Below the pieces are notes generated by a model. The model did not search any database, had not been told where the DNA came from, and saw only the letters and a program-made list of their open reading frames with translations. A DNA stretch of 64,000 nt from assembly GCF_017654505.1 (NCBI RefSeq), contig NC_054548.1:33121774-33185773 (forward strand). The letters run 5' to 3'. Below are positions 36,651 to 48,249 of the stretch, one piece after another. Positions within the stretch are counted from its first letter, which is position 1. The number at the start of each line of letters is the position of its first letter. A program made the position numbers and the translations under genes. Source of the stretch: Polyodon spathula. Taxonomy: Eukaryota; Chordata; Actinopteri; Acipenseriformes; Polyodontidae.

Positions 36651-37690
36651 AAAGAAAAAGCCCCCATAGTAGTGTAGTGAAAAAGATTAAGCTGACAAAT
36701 GGTTTTTGATTCAAAAACACTTTATATACAAGAAAGGTATACCTCCAATACAATCATATAAGCACGAGATTTAAACTGACTTCGGACGAGACCTCAGCAC
36801 AGCTGAGTGCATAGGTTTGTATCAGAAAGCACAGATATCCATGGAGTCAATTCAAAAGAGATGAAAAGACTGACAACTTTACCATTTTGGGTATTTATAC
36901 CTTTGTAAACAACTGTTGACTCCACTCCCATTTGTTTTACTTCTGTCCAGTGATAGGGGTTTCCACTCTATAATTGCACCTTCCCTCTGCAGGGGAAAAG
37001 GGGGGGCTACATACCACGTTGTACCTAACAGGGCACATCCATCTTGTCTTTCAGTTCCCCTCCCCCATCTCACGCTATCTCTGCTAATCTCCTCCCTTTT
37101 GGCGTTTAGCTCAGATACCCATCTGTGACTTTCAGTCGTGTTAGGCTATGCAAAACTGCACATAGCTGGTTTTGCCAATGGGAAATGAAAGAACTCAAAA
37201 CTTACACAATATTGTATAGAACCTTAACATAAAAGCATATTAAAGCAACTGAATTAGTATGCACATTCACACACAATTTAAACATAATGATTAAAAATAA
37301 CTTAAATATAAAAGACACACATACACAGTGTAAAACTTTACAATTAATAACATAATTAATACCTCATCCAGAAAGCCATCACTACAGTAGCCTTAATAGG
37401 TGTAGTTGGTAAAATTGTGCTGGAATCCTCCTTGATAATAAGAACTAACAGGACAATAAATACTGTGCAGTACACAGGGTGTATCCATTTTACACAGTGG
37501 GGTTAATGTTGCCAGAGCAGCATACTAAGCTACTGTCTACATTAATGTTAGAGAACTGCCACCCAGACCCAGAGGGACCTGAAGCTCATTGCAAGAATCG
37601 GAGGCAGCAGCTCGAACTATGCAGAAGCAAAAGTCCCCTGGGTTGGCATTCCACCTGAGCTCTTGCTGGCAGTATGGGATCAAGTTGGAT
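36650..37690. other. Intronic sequence without recognised genes
   Basis: Between 36700 and 37130 there is a TATA-like motif on the minus strand (GGTATAAATACCC, near 36890) and G-rich sequence near 36995, which might belong to an old LTR. No paired ends were found. Confidence 0.35.
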
Positions 37691-38347
37691 CACTAATACT
37701 CAATTCCATACATTTTTTTCATTGCAAAATGGCTCTTTCCATAGAGATCAGAAATCTGCTTTGATTTTGTTGCTTGTTAAAAAATGAAAAGATCATTTAG
37801 AATGTGCTAGCTATAGGCCCCTTTCACTTTTAAACTCGGACCTAAAATTATTTGCAAAGGCTCTCTCTAGGCGGTTGGAGAATTGCGTAGGTAACCTAAT
37901 ACATCACAATCAGACAATGTTTTTTGAGGGGCTGCCTTGCTCCAGTCAACATGCGGCATCTCTCATATTTTAGACCAAGCCCCGCATCAACTTGCCTCTT
38001 GTGCTATATTCTCTCTGGATGCTGAGAAGGCATTCGATCGCATAGAATGGAATTACCTGTGGTCAGTTCTAGAACGATCCGCACCTTATACAACAACCCT
38101 ACTGCATGCGTGCATGTGCATGTACAGTGTTATCCCCCCCAGTTCGCGCTTGGCAGAGGTACTCAACAGGGCTGTCCATTGTTCCCATTATTATTTGTCC
38201 TTTCCTTAGAACCGCTGGCACAAGCTATTATACAAAGTAGCAATATAGCTCCCACCACTATACAGGGCTCCATACATCATATATCGCTCTATGCTGACAT
38301 ACTTTTGTTCCTATCTGGTATTTCCAATTCAGTCTCCAATGCATTAA
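37690..38347 (+). pseudogene. L1/Tx1-like LINE reverse transcriptase, first part
   Basis: Blocks in order across shifted frames: SYRPLSLLNSDLKLFAKALS near 37810, FSLDAEKAFDRIEWNYLWSV near 38010, GTQQGCPLFPLLFVLSLEPL near 38155, and HISLYADILLFLS near 38275. The catalytic YADD is changed to YADI. The LINE stops at a TTAA where a piggyBac element is inserted. Confidence 0.78.
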
Positions 38348-38735
38348 CCCTTTGCGGTCCTATGTCGGCCCAGGTCCGACCCATAACAATTCTCTTTCCA
38401 GTCCGATGTCGGACCCTGTCCGGCATCATCAAAAAGATATAAAGCACAGGTCTCTAGTCATTTTTTCTCTGGAAAAAGCAGAGAAAACCTTTCAATGGCC
38501 GAGTGAGACCGATAGGAGTCGAATGAAGCTGAAAAAAATGCCGTATCCGATAGACCCATGCATCACAGAGGTAACAGACAGGAGATAACTGCATCTGCAT
38601 CCAACGCTCAAAGAATTTTACAGACATTTGCAGAGCTTTTTGAGATGTTATAGTAATAACATAATGACTTGGATTGCATTATTGAGGAGTTTGGTGATAA
38701 AACGAGTGATCAGGAGAGGATTTATCAGTACATAT
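38348..38735 (+). mobile_element. piggyBac-type MITE, right end lost, inside a LINE
   Basis: TTAA at 38344-38347 is followed by CCCTTTGCGGTCC, the family terminus. The interior matches the other copies (AAAGCACAGGTCTCTAGTCA near 38440, GTGATCAGGAGAGGATTTAT near 38705). The match ends at TATCAGTA and LINE sequence resumes, so the right half was deleted. Confidence 0.75.
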
Positions 38736-39507
38736 GTCTCCTAATTTCCTGCAGATTCGTAAAGAAAATATTTTTGAAGTCCTAAATAAAATCAAAGCAG
38801 ATTGGACTAGATGGTCTCCTTTACAGGTTACAGGATAGGATCTCCACTATAAAAATGAATATACTCCCTCGTATTCATTTCCAATTCTCTATGATCCACA
38901 TTTCACTCCCACAAAAGTACCTGGAACAAATCAATACAATCATGACAGGCATTGGAAGGATAGGCAGCCAAGAGTTTGGTTGAGTACTTTAAAACGCTCT
39001 AAAACATTGGGCGGTCTGGCTGTACCGAATTTTAAATATTACTACTGGGCTTTTCAATTATGGATTTTTAAAACATGGTTGGGTCATCAGCTTCATGGAG
39101 ACCAATTGAGGAATCCTTAGTTAAGCCAATCAGACTTCAGGATCTTTTATTTTCAGCTCCTAAGGGCAGGACTATGTTTCTTCGAATGGACCCAATAAAT
39201 AAGTGATTCTCAACCTATTTGGAACTAATCCGTCTTTTTCTAATTGAACAGGATTTCCATAGCCTGTAGTTTACGAAACTCAACACCCTGTTCTTGTGGA
39301 AAACGTTGAGAGATCACTTCGTCTGCAAACTCATTAGATATTTGGAAGAAAGTTCTTGGCAACTCCCCAACATTTCATAAGTTCTCACCTATTTGGAATA
39401 ATCCCTTTTTATTGACAGGATCCCAGCCTTTTACTTATTCACCCTGGTCCACCAGAAATATTCATGTTCTTAGCGATGTCTTTGATGATAATGGTCTTCG
39501 TACGTTC
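38736..39507 (+). pseudogene. L1/Tx1-like LINE, C-terminal part
   Basis: In shifting frames the segment reads FLQIRKENIFEVLNKIKADW, SPLQ, then ISTIKMNILPRIHFQFSMI, near 38970 GSQEFG, and KTLGGLAVPNFKYYYWAFQL near 39005. These are the C-terminal blocks of L1-clade ORF2. It ends at GLRTFQ, where a Harbinger derivative is inserted, and resumes at 40454. Confidence 0.75.
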
Positions 39508-39510
39508 CAG

Positions 39511-40453
39511 GGGCCTCATTTATTAACAGTGCGTACGCACAGATCTGTGGTAAACTGTGTTTACACTTGATTCCATGCAAACTTTGTGATTTATCAAATT
39601 TCAACTTGACATGGAAAAGTGCGTACCTCTACGCAAACTTCTGATCATCAGTACGCTACATCCAGTGGCTGAAAAGTGATATTGCACGCTTGAAACATAT
39701 TTTGTTAAGTAAAATAAGATATTGGACGTTTTGTAAAATAGTTATTCAAGGGCTATTGTTTTATTACTGTTAATGTCCAAATAAATATATTGGCATATAA
39801 ATGCATCAGCTCAAGTGTATAAACAGACTGTGATAATAGCGTATGGTTAATATAATTACGACGATGCACATCCAAAGAATAACATGATGAACACATTTAA
39901 TGACTTGGTGAAATTGTCAACTCAGTTGATAATTGGTGACATTATCCACTCCTAATCAGCTAGCCTTATCGACATATTATGCATTCCTGTAGTTCCCACA
40001 CTAGTACTTGTAGCCATAATGCGCCTTTTACCCTCAACCTTCAAGTCGGACCATTTCTTTTTTTATTTCGGTCATGGTCCGGCTGTCAGAACTCACTGGG
40101 TTTACAGCAGCTGTGACCTCCTGCCAAGCTACATATGTTTGTTTATTTGACAGCTGTGTACCTGCCATTGCTGCTTTTAGAACATTTTCTTCTTTCTAAT
40201 TTAGAATGTTCATTGTCACTTTGAAATATGCCGCTATTTATGCACCATATAAGGCTAATTGAGGGCAGAGAATTGAAGCGCGCGAACCTACACACATTTA
40301 TAGGATGAGTGTGATTTATCAATGAAACATCAATCAATTAAGTTTGCCAATTTGATAAATCCCATTTTTTTCTTGCATACTCAAATGTATGGGTTTGAGC
40401 GTGTATGCTCAAAATTAGAGTCAACTTTACACCAAGTTTGATAAATGAGGCCC
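39511..40453 (-). mobile_element. Harbinger derivative (943 bp) inside a LINE
   Basis: The ends are GGGCCTCATTTATTAA at 39511 and, inverted, GGGCCTCATTTATCAA ending at 40453. They are flanked by the 3-base duplication CAG (39508-39510 and 40454-40456). Removing it joins LINE sequence reading TFQ to LKDTCSLPDFSYF. A Myb-like coding remnant, the second protein of Harbinger elements, is on the minus strand at 40034-40168. No transposase is present, so this is a non-autonomous deletion derivative. Confidence 0.83.
40034..40168 (-). pseudogene. Harbinger Myb-like DNA-binding protein remnant
   Basis: The minus strand reads QTYVAWQEVTAAVNPVSS, then TMTEIKKEMVRLEG and a stop. After a one-base shift the ending KWSDLKVEGKRRI is recovered. 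W..VT.AVN and the TxxEIKKKWxDLK block are characteristic of the Myb/trihelix-like proteins encoded beside Harbinger transposases. One extra A has broken it. Confidence 0.7.
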
Positions 40454-40456
40454 CAG

Positions 40457-40640
40457 AACCTCAAGGACACTTGCTCGCTCCCTGATTTTTCCTATTTCAT
40501 GTGTCTCAGACTCCGCTCAGCCCTCCACGCCTATGGGGTGCCGTGGAACACATTGTTACCTATCCACCCTGTGGCTGATATACTTGCCTTAATAGTCACC
40601 ACAAGAGACTTGGTATCCTCTCCTATATTCTTCTTCTTCT
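40457..40640 (+). pseudogene. L1/Tx1-like LINE, last part
   Basis: Continuation of the frame interrupted at 39507: LKDTCSLPDFSYFMCLRLRS, then ALHAYGVPWNTLL. This is the typical end region of L1/Tx1 ORF2. The end of the element is not defined. Confidence 0.65.
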
Positions 40641-40679
40641 TATTTTTTAGAAGTATGGCGGTTGCTTATTTTCTTTAAT

Positions 40680-41440
40680 ATGGTAGCATACCTGTATGTA
40701 GCAGCGTGTGTGGCTAACCTACTTCTGACTATGGTACATTTATTGTGACAGTTACCGGGTGTCTATTAGGTGGGAGTTGGAAGGACAGGGGAGTACAGAA
40801 CCAGTGAATCAGGAGTGTGTATTGGTTGTTAAGTGGCGGGACAATGCTAGTGTGACAGTTAAATCCAAGAGTGTGACACAGATGTTTTTCTGTACCAAAA
40901 ATTACCTCAGAATATCAGTTTGATTTCTGTAAAAACTACAATCGTCTTACTCAGTTTTTTTTCTCACTGTAACTTGATGTTTGTAATTTCTCTGCAAGAG
41001 AAACCGAAAATAAATCTTCTCATAGATAGTAAACACATTTGTTTTTATTTGAATGAGAATTACAATTGAACTAAAAACAAAACAACAAACCCACCTATAA
41101 GAACTTCAGAAGCACTGCTGAACTGTACTACTGTAAAATAAAATGTGCTTACTATGTGTGTGTACATTAGTTTGTAATTTCCTTGCTAGATTGAGGCTCC
41201 TGTCTCGTCGGGGGTGTTACATGTACCTAGACAGTGTTGCGTGTTTATTTGTTTACTGTGTGTTGTTTTTTTTTTTTTAGTAGGGGGAGAAAAAAGTAAA
41301 AACCTTAATGTTTCTTATTGATAGTGGCGTTTATTCGAGGGCGGCCTCTATTATAAAGCTAATGTATGACTGTGAAGTCAATATGAGGGCGTCTTTGTTT
41401 CGAGGGTGGTGCCAAATTGAAGTAATACTGTGTGTATATA
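40680..41440. other. Intronic sequence without recognised genes
   Basis: AT-rich with a run of T near 41268. No element ends or domains seen. Confidence 0.35.
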
Positions 41441-41611
41441 TGTGTGTGTGTGTATGTGTGTATATATATGTATATATATGTATATGTGTAATATGTGTAT
41501 ATATTATATATATATATATCTATATATATATATATATATATTGATATTTTATATATATATATATACATATAGACAAATATATATTATATATATATATATA
41601 TATATATTATA
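41441..41611. repeat. (TG)n/(TA)n compound microsatellite
   Basis: Alternating TG units change to long TA tracts that run directly into the left end of the following Tc1 element. The array seems to have grown at, and replaced, the terminal bases of that element. Confidence 0.92.
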
Positions 41612-43227
41612 TTGCAAAAGTATTCAGACTCCTGACCAATTCTCTCATATTACTGAATTACAAATGGTACATTGAAATTTCGTTCTGTTTGATATTTTAT
41701 TTTTAAACACTGAAACTCAGAATCAATTATTGTAAGGTGACATTGGTTTTATGTTGGGAAATATTTTTAAGAAAAAAAAAAACTGAAATATCTTGCTTGC
41801 ATAAGTATTCAACCCCTGTGCTGTGGAAGCTCCCAGTTTGCACCGATGAAAGAAATTGCCCAAACGAGGACACAATTACCTTACCATTGGCCTCCACCTG
41901 TGAACCATTAAAGTTGCTGTCACATTTTCTGGATAAAAACCCCACTGTTGAAGGATCATTGGTAATGCTGTGAATCTGAAGGAAAACGAAGACCAAAGAG
42001 CATTCTACAGAAGTTAGAGATAAAGTAATAGAAATGCATAGATTAGGGAAAGGGTACAAAATAATATCCAAGTGTTTGGAAATCCCAGTGAGCACAATTG
42101 GAGCAATAATCAGGAAGTGGAAGCTGCATCACACCACCCAGGCACCGCCAAGAAAAGGCTGTCCCTCAAAACTCAGCACTCAAACAAGAAGGAGACTTGT
42201 GAGAGAAGCCACAGAGAGGCCAACAATCACTTTGAAGGAGCTACAGAGTTTAGTGGCTGGGAGTGGAGTAATGGTGCACCAGTCAACCATATCAAGAGCT
42301 CTGCATAACACTGACCTGTATGGGAGGGTGGCAAGAAAGAAACAGTTACTCAAAAAGTACCATCTGAAAGCACGTCTGGAGTTTGCCAGAAAGCATGAGT
42401 GACCCAGCTGCGTTGTGGGAAAAGGTTTTGTGGTCAGATGAGACCAAGATAGAGCTTTTTCGCCAAAACTAAGCGCTATGTGTAGCGCAAACCTAACACT
42501 GCTCATGCCTCAAGACACACTATCCCTACAGTGAATTATGGTGGTGACAGCATCATGTTGTGGGGATGCTTCTCATCAGCAGGGACTGGGCATCTTGTTG
42601 CAATTGAAGGAAGAATGGATGGAGCAAAATACAGGAAAATACTGCAAGAGAATCGCCTTCAGTCCGCTAAAAAACTGAAGCTTGGGAGGAAATTCACCTT
42701 TCAGCAGGGCAATGATCCCAAGCACAAGGCCAAAGCAACATTGGAGTGGCTCAAGAACAAAAAGGTGAATGTCCTACAGTGGCCCAGTCAAAGTCCTGAT
42801 CTCAATCCCATTGAGAATCTGTGGCACTATTTGAAAATTGCGGTCCACAAGCATCGTCCAACCAACCTGAACAACCTGGAGAAAATCTGCCAAGAAGAAT
42901 GGGCCAAAATTACTCCTTCACTGTGTGCAAAGCTGGTACATACTTACCCCAAAAGACTTAAAGCTGTTATTGCAGCGAAAAGTGGCTCCACCAAATATTA
43001 ATGTATGGGGGCTGAATACTTATGCAAGCAAGATATTTCAGTTTATTTTTCTTAAATATTTTCCAACATAAAACCAATGTCACCTTACAATAATTGATTT
43101 TGAGTTTCACTGTTTTAAAAAAAAAAAAAAAAAAAAAAAATCGAACAGAACAAAATTTCAGTGTACCATTTGTAATTCAGTAATATGAGAGAATTGGTTA
43201 GGGGTCTGAATACTTTTGCAAAGGCAC

Positions 43228-43229
<2 letters not shown>
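41612..43229 (+). mobile_element. Tc1-like transposon (family C) with about 200-bp terminal repeats
   Basis: The left 200 bases (TTGCAAAAGTATTCAGAC... to ...CTTGCATAAGTATTCAACCC) are the inverse of 43005-43229, which ends GCACTG followed by TA. Long repeats with the motif repeated at their inner edge correspond to the IR/DR form of some fish Tc1 elements. The first bases of the left end are replaced by (TA)n. Transposase fragments lie at 42034-42402 and 42531-43001. The related copy at 54080-55687 shares its main lesions. Confidence 0.88.
42034..43001 (+). pseudogene. Tc1 transposase, interrupted
   Basis: The N-terminal part, 42034-42402, holds the helix-turn-helix region (GYKIISKCLEIPVSTIGAII, RRLVREATERPTITLKELQ, STISRALHNTDLYGRVARKK). 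The frame shifts at [24 protein letters not shown], shifts again at QN/KRYV, and has a TAG in place of TGG before RKPNTAHA. The C-terminal part, 42531-43001, is intact: [50 protein letters not shown]. All three catalytic residues (D in WSDETK, D in the region before PKH, E in NPIE) can be located. Confidence 0.85.

Positions 43230-43230
<1 letters not shown>

Positions 43231-43264
<34 letters not shown>
43231..43264. repeat. (TG)n microsatellite
   Basis: About 34 bases of TG units between the Tc1 right end and the LTR retrotransposon. Confidence 0.9.
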
Positions 43265-43271
43265 GCAAGGT

Positions 43272-43814
43272 TGTGACAGGGTCTTCCTCGAGTCACGCGT
43301 GTGGGTCGCCGCTGTTCAAGCATACAGAGAGACTGAGGTGGTGTTGAAACGCCGGCACAGGCGCGCAGGATTTATTAACAACAAAAAGAAAGTGAAAGTA
43401 AAATAAAGACGGTCATGTGACGTTACCAGCGATGGTAACTCACAGAGGACAAATACAGTAAACTGTACAAAAAGTGCAAAATAAAACACAATACCCCAAA
43501 CTATAACTCAAAAAGGTGCCGTGAAAACGGCAGGCCTTGCAGCAGCCCCGAGCAATCTCCCGCGGATGTTTTTAAACTGACGGACACTCGGTCGAGACCC
43601 GCCCACCTGCTGATTGAGGACCAGCACAGCCAATCACTTGCTGCCCTTCCCCTCAACCAAGCATAGCAAGCAGCTAGTCTCAATCGAGCGCCCGTCTGTA
43701 AACAATAATACAATCAAACTAATCAATTCCAAAACAATACACAATAAACCCATTCCCACATATAAACCACACCAACGCTAATTTACCACTGTGCAGGGCA
43801 ATCGCACTGCCACA
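43272..43814 (-). repeat. LTR (3' LTR in element orientation)
   Basis: About 543 bases, differing from the other LTR by roughly three changes: GTCGCCG versus GTAGCCG, AAACTGTAC versus AAACCGTAC, and one A in a run near 43514. Confidence 0.9.
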
Positions 43815-43828
43815 TACCTCCCTCCTTA
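43815..43828 (-). other. Polypurine tract of the LTR retrotransposon
   Basis: On the minus strand TAAGGAGGGAGGTA lies immediately before the 3' LTR, the position where plus-strand DNA synthesis is primed in LTR elements. Confidence 0.75.
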
Positions 43829-44586
43829 GGATGAGCCCCAAGGGTTCATCCGACAACACCATTCACTTTATTTTATTTTATTTATTTTATTTTTATTAAC
43901 ACACTACATATGGGTGGGTGGGAGGGAACATTCGAGCCCAGCCAGCCTCAACCAACCACCAGACAGCTAACTGGCTCCAATGTTATCACCACAGTATCAT
44001 CAATACAATTTATCACCATTATTATCTCGATAATTTATCATTACCATCACTATTATTTCCCATCACCATCATTTATACAATAATCTACTAACAATCTACT
44101 CACATGCAACCATTAACACACCAACAATTATTAACCCCCAGGGCTTCTATAAGGGGGCGCCCATTCAACCCCGCTTACCCCCTAAACCCAGTGTCCCTTC
44201 ACGGGGCTCCTCTCCGGAGGATTGACCCGCCTCCTTCTGAGACGATCCCCCACAAACGACAGGTCCTCCTTCGCTGACGCTCGGCAGGCAGTTCCTCCCG
44301 CTGGCGTCCGGGCAGGCATTCTCTCCTCCTCCCTCGCCAGCTTCCAGGACCGGAACTCCTCCTTCTGCAGCTCTCGGGGACGGACCCTCCTCGGTCTCTC
44401 TGGCGTTCGGGCGGGATGTCTCGGCTCCTTCTCAGTGCCTTTAAGGACAGCGGCTCCACCCCTCTCCTTGCAGCAGCCCCTCAGGTTTACCTGTGGTCTG
44501 CCCTTGTCCCCCCCCAAAAAATTTCAGGGGTTTGCTCCTCCTGTCTCTCTGTAGCCATCTAGCCTTGCTTCGGCAGGATGCAGCGG
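43829..44586 (-). other. Interior of the LTR retrotransposon, no recognised protein
   Basis: About 760 bases. The half near 44160-44560 is GC-rich, and both strands hold frames of about 110 codons there; the minus-strand one (44182-44517) is rich in arginine, glutamate and proline. I recognise no gag or pol motif. It may be a remnant of a gag leader or plain non-coding filler with packaging signals. Confidence 0.5.
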
Positions 44587-44604
44587 AATCCACTTCCGAC
44601 ACCA
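44587..44604 (-). other. Primer-binding site of the LTR retrotransposon
   Basis: On the minus strand TGGTGTCGGAAGTGGATT begins two bases after the 5' LTR. TGG pairs with the CCA end of a tRNA. The identity of the tRNA cannot be settled without a tRNA set. Confidence 0.7.
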
Positions 44605-44606
44605 TA

Positions 44607-45148
44607 TGTGACAGGGTCTTCCTCGAGTCACGCGTGTGGGTAGCCGCTGTTCAAGCATACAGAGAGACTGAGGTGGTGTTGAAACGCCGGCACAGGCGCG
44701 CAGGATTTATTAACAACAAAAAGAAAGTGAAAGTAAAATAAAGACGGTCATGTGACGTTACCAGCGATGGTAACTCACAGAGGACAAATACAGTAAACCG
44801 TACAAAAAGTGCAAAATAAAACACAATACCCCAAACTATAACTCAAAAGGTGCCGTGAAAACGGCAGGCCTTGCAGCAGCCCCGAGCAATCTCCCGCGGA
44901 TGTTTTTAAACTGACGGACACTCGGTCGAGACCCGCCCACCTGCTGATTGAGGACCAGCACAGCCAATCACTTGCTGCCCTTCCCCTCAACCAAGCATAG
45001 CAAGCAGCTAGTCTCAATCGAGCGCCCGTCTGTAAACAATAATACAATCAAACTAATCAATTCCAAAACAATACACAATAAACCCATTCCCACATATAAA
45101 CCACACCAACGCTAATTTACCACTGTGCAGGGCAATCGCACTGCCACA
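44607..45148 (-). repeat. LTR (5' LTR in element orientation)
   Basis: About 542 bases, nearly identical to 43272-43814, including the terminal TG...CA. Confidence 0.9.
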
Positions 45149-45159
45149 AAGGTATATTT

Positions 45160-45594
45160 GTATTTTGACTAATTTAAATTGTAATAGTTGAATACCTTGT
45201 TTTGAATTCAAATCATGTAGAAACCGACCCTTATTGAAATAATCAGACTATACGACGTTTCTAGTGAACACAAAGTAACAGTTTTATTAGAAATACAACT
45301 AAATAAAGGAAATATTAAAAGTGCAACAACTAAACTAAGATAATACAGAAAGGATGAATTAACTAAACTAAACAGTACAGAAAATAAGATTCAAACATGA
45401 ACACCCCCACTCCCGCTGGTTGATTATTGATTAGCGATTCAACGCAATCTATGGGAGAGTCCCTTAAGGTTACAACTGCATTCCTGACAGCTATTTAAGT
45501 CGAAGGTTAGTATTAACAGGGGTATCATTAGTAACACAAATATTCACTTTCGTTAATATTGATAATCAAAGCATAGCATCGTTTAAAATCAACG

Positions 45595-45666
<72 letters not shown>

Positions 45667-47920
45667 ATATGTATATGTTTCGGTTCAGAAGGCAATTCTC
45701 ACTCTTGCGAGGTAAAGACACTCTTTTGTGTTATCAAGACAGCTAAATTTGGATTCTAGCTTCTAAACGCAGAATGATAATTGTCTTTTGAAACTCACAT
45801 CAATTTGTTTAAATCACATACAAACAAATATACTATTGTGTTCATTAACTCAAAGCATGAAAGCAATGATACTTTTCTTACATTCCACTTAAAACAAAAC
45901 ATTAATTTTACTTTAAAGTCTGCTTATTCTCGAGTTCATAAGAGGATTACAACACTACCCGTTGAATACTTAACGGATTTGCGCTGCTTCCTCCAGCTGG
46001 TCTGTGTCTTCAGTAATACAGGCGCTCGAAGCTTGCCTGCCGTCAAGGTCAGCTAGATTCCGGGGTCTGCCTTCCTCGTGTTTCCTCTCCACTTCAGGGT
46101 ACGAAATAAATGTCTTTTCAAATAACTAAGAGTCATTAACTGTTTAGATATTCCACTGAAACAGGAATGTGTAGTTAGGGTTGATATTAAAATGACAAAA
46201 GTAGGGAAATGTGATGCCAGGGTTTTTAACTCTAACTCTGCATTCCCTCCTACCCTACAAGCAGTGAAAGGAGCAAGGCAACACAAGCAACCACAGACGG
46301 CCATCATCAGTTAAGATGAACAACATGCAACTCTCTGCAGATAACATGAGAGACATCCATCTGCACTGCATAGGGATAGATATTTACAGAACGCATGTTT
46401 GCGCTGTCTGCCAACATAGCCCTACAACACTGGTATTACAGCACATCATATACAGCACAACTGTGATGGTGAGGCCATCCCTCCCAGTAAACCGTTCTGT
46501 TGCTCATCCAGTATGACACTGAAAAACTGTTGGTTGTTGGTGCTGCCCTCACAAACTGACATGACAGAGCACATTCCACTCCCCCATGTAAACAGTTTGT
46601 TTTTTGAAGATGACAATATCATTGTCGTACATTTGTCATATGGGTGTCCTTTTCTTAAAGTGCTCCCATTTCCCCTATCCATGGTACTATGAGTGCTAAT
46701 GCCAGACCATCACCCCTTCCTCTCTTGCAAAAGACTGTATTATGCCACTGAACATTTGCAATTCCATAGAACAGAAATGTATGCTAGGACATACATTTGT
46801 ATTACAGCACTATTGATAGTCCTTCAGTTACGCACCTGTGTCTCATGATTGACCATACATACACACTTCCCCTCATGTTGCCCAGCTTGCAGTTCCCCAC
46901 CACCTACCCAAAAAACTGACGCATATTAAACATGTGGATGCCACACTAGACATTGATAATGACAGTGGAATTCATAGAGGTACAGTGTGATGTTGGTGCC
47001 ACTATTATGCATCTGTCTCCTACTAGATCTGCATAAGCAGTGCCCTTGCTTTTTGAGAATATATTTATAGCCAGAAAGCCTGTATATTCTATTGTAGAGC
47101 ACAAAGTGTTTAGCAATCTTAGCCCCACCCCTTGCCAGTGCTATGATTTACTGGGCCCTAGTGCAAGACTGTGAAGTAGACCCCCCCCCCCCCCCCCATC
47201 CCCACCCCCCACACCCATGCACAACATGAAGTTTTGAAAATCTTTTACTTAGATGTAGTCGTCGTTTTAGCCTTAGTGTCAAAAAGGAATTTTTCAACAA
47301 AACATTCTACTGTTATTTTAAAATAACTGAACAAGTCAGTACTCAATCAAGAAACAGTACATCCAAAGTAATAAGACTAATCAATTTAATTTAATAACTA
47401 TTTAATTAATATTGAGACATATTAATAAGTTTAAATTAGTCACAAGAACGTATTAATCATATGCATCAATTGGATTTTTAATTTTATTATTATCAAGTAC
47501 AAAAGTTGGAACAACCCTATGAACAAACTTAACAAATGAATATCCAGAAAGCATGTTTTTTTTTTTTTAAATACTGAACTTTGCCCAGCTGTTAGTAACA
47601 TTCAAAGTTGATGGAATTTTGTGAGGCAGAAGATTCTGACACGTTCAGCTTGTTCTGGAACATAAACAGATTTTAGCCTTTCAGCTGACAGTGATTTGGG
47701 GATGCTGTTTGTGCATTGTGGAGATTTTGTTCAGACAAAAAGTTCCAAGCAGTAGTTACATCATATGTAATAAACTGTAACATTAATATTATGGGTCAAA
47801 TATATACATATCTCGCTGTAGAGCATCGTAAATCGAGGCTACTTTTTTATTGTATTTTTCCAGTATTGCATGTACATTTGTAATTTATCTATTAGAGTAC
47901 AGTGAATAGACAGCTATGAC
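45160..47920. other. Intronic sequence with microsatellite and poly-C run
   Basis: Contains a (TA)n at 45600-45664 and a run of about 18 C at 47181-47198. Several frames of 60-90 codons occur between 45780 and 47130 without recognisable domains. Confidence 0.4.
45600..45664. repeat. (TA)n microsatellite
   Basis: About 65 bases of alternating A and T. Confidence 0.95.
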
Positions 47921-47923
47921 CAA

Positions 47924-48243
47924 AAGTTTTGCATCTCCCTACATAATTAAATTATTTTGCTTCACAGAGTCGAATGAAGCCTATGGAATAATGCTACGTT
48001 AACATACGAAGTTACATGCTGCTTTGTAGTTTTCAATACTTAATGAAAAACTGTGACATTTTGAAATCCAACATGCCTTAAATACTACTCTACAACTATT
48101 ACGGCTTCTGGTAGACTTGTGCAATATCGATTTGTAGTTTCTTTGATTTACATGGTAAATAAAACATCTAAACTGTTAATCTTGGCACTTTTTTTATTTT
48201 TATTGTCTCAATCAAAAAAATGTATAATAATAATTGATGCAAA
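47924..48243 (+). mobile_element. MITE with CAGCTATGACCAAAAGTTTT end, right end lost
   Basis: The left terminus CAGCTATGACCAAAAGTTTT is the inverse of the right terminus of the copy ending at 52742. The interiors align (ACGTTAACAT, TACATGC or TACATAC, TAGCTTCTTTGAT or TAGTTTCTTTGAT). The right end is cut off by a Tc1 fragment at about 48250. No coding sequence. Confidence 0.65.
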
Positions 48244-48249
48244 AATTGT

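Larger units (their letters stand above)
43272..45148 (-). mobile_element. Compact non-autonomous LTR retrotransposon
   Basis: Two direct repeats of about 543 and 542 bases (43272-43814 and 44607-45148) start TGTGACAGGG and end CTGCCACA. They flank a 792-base interior. The whole unit has a perfect 5-base duplication, AAGGT (43267-43271 and 45149-45153). On the minus strand a primer-binding-type TGGTGTCGGAAGTGG starts two bases after the LTR, and a purine tract AAGGAGGGAGG precedes the other LTR, giving the orientation. No gag, protease or reverse transcriptase is visible, so it was mobilised in trans. Confidence 0.9.

Noticed and set aside
42180..42506. 108-codon minus-strand frame repeated at 54784-55110
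   Set aside because: It is the antisense shadow of the Tc1 transposase N-terminal region in both copies.
43185..43406. Matching small frames at 43185-43406 and 44493-44741, and at 43501-43713 and 44775-45047
   Set aside because: These pairs are the two LTR copies read in the same frames; the duplication is at DNA level and not evidence of a gene pair.
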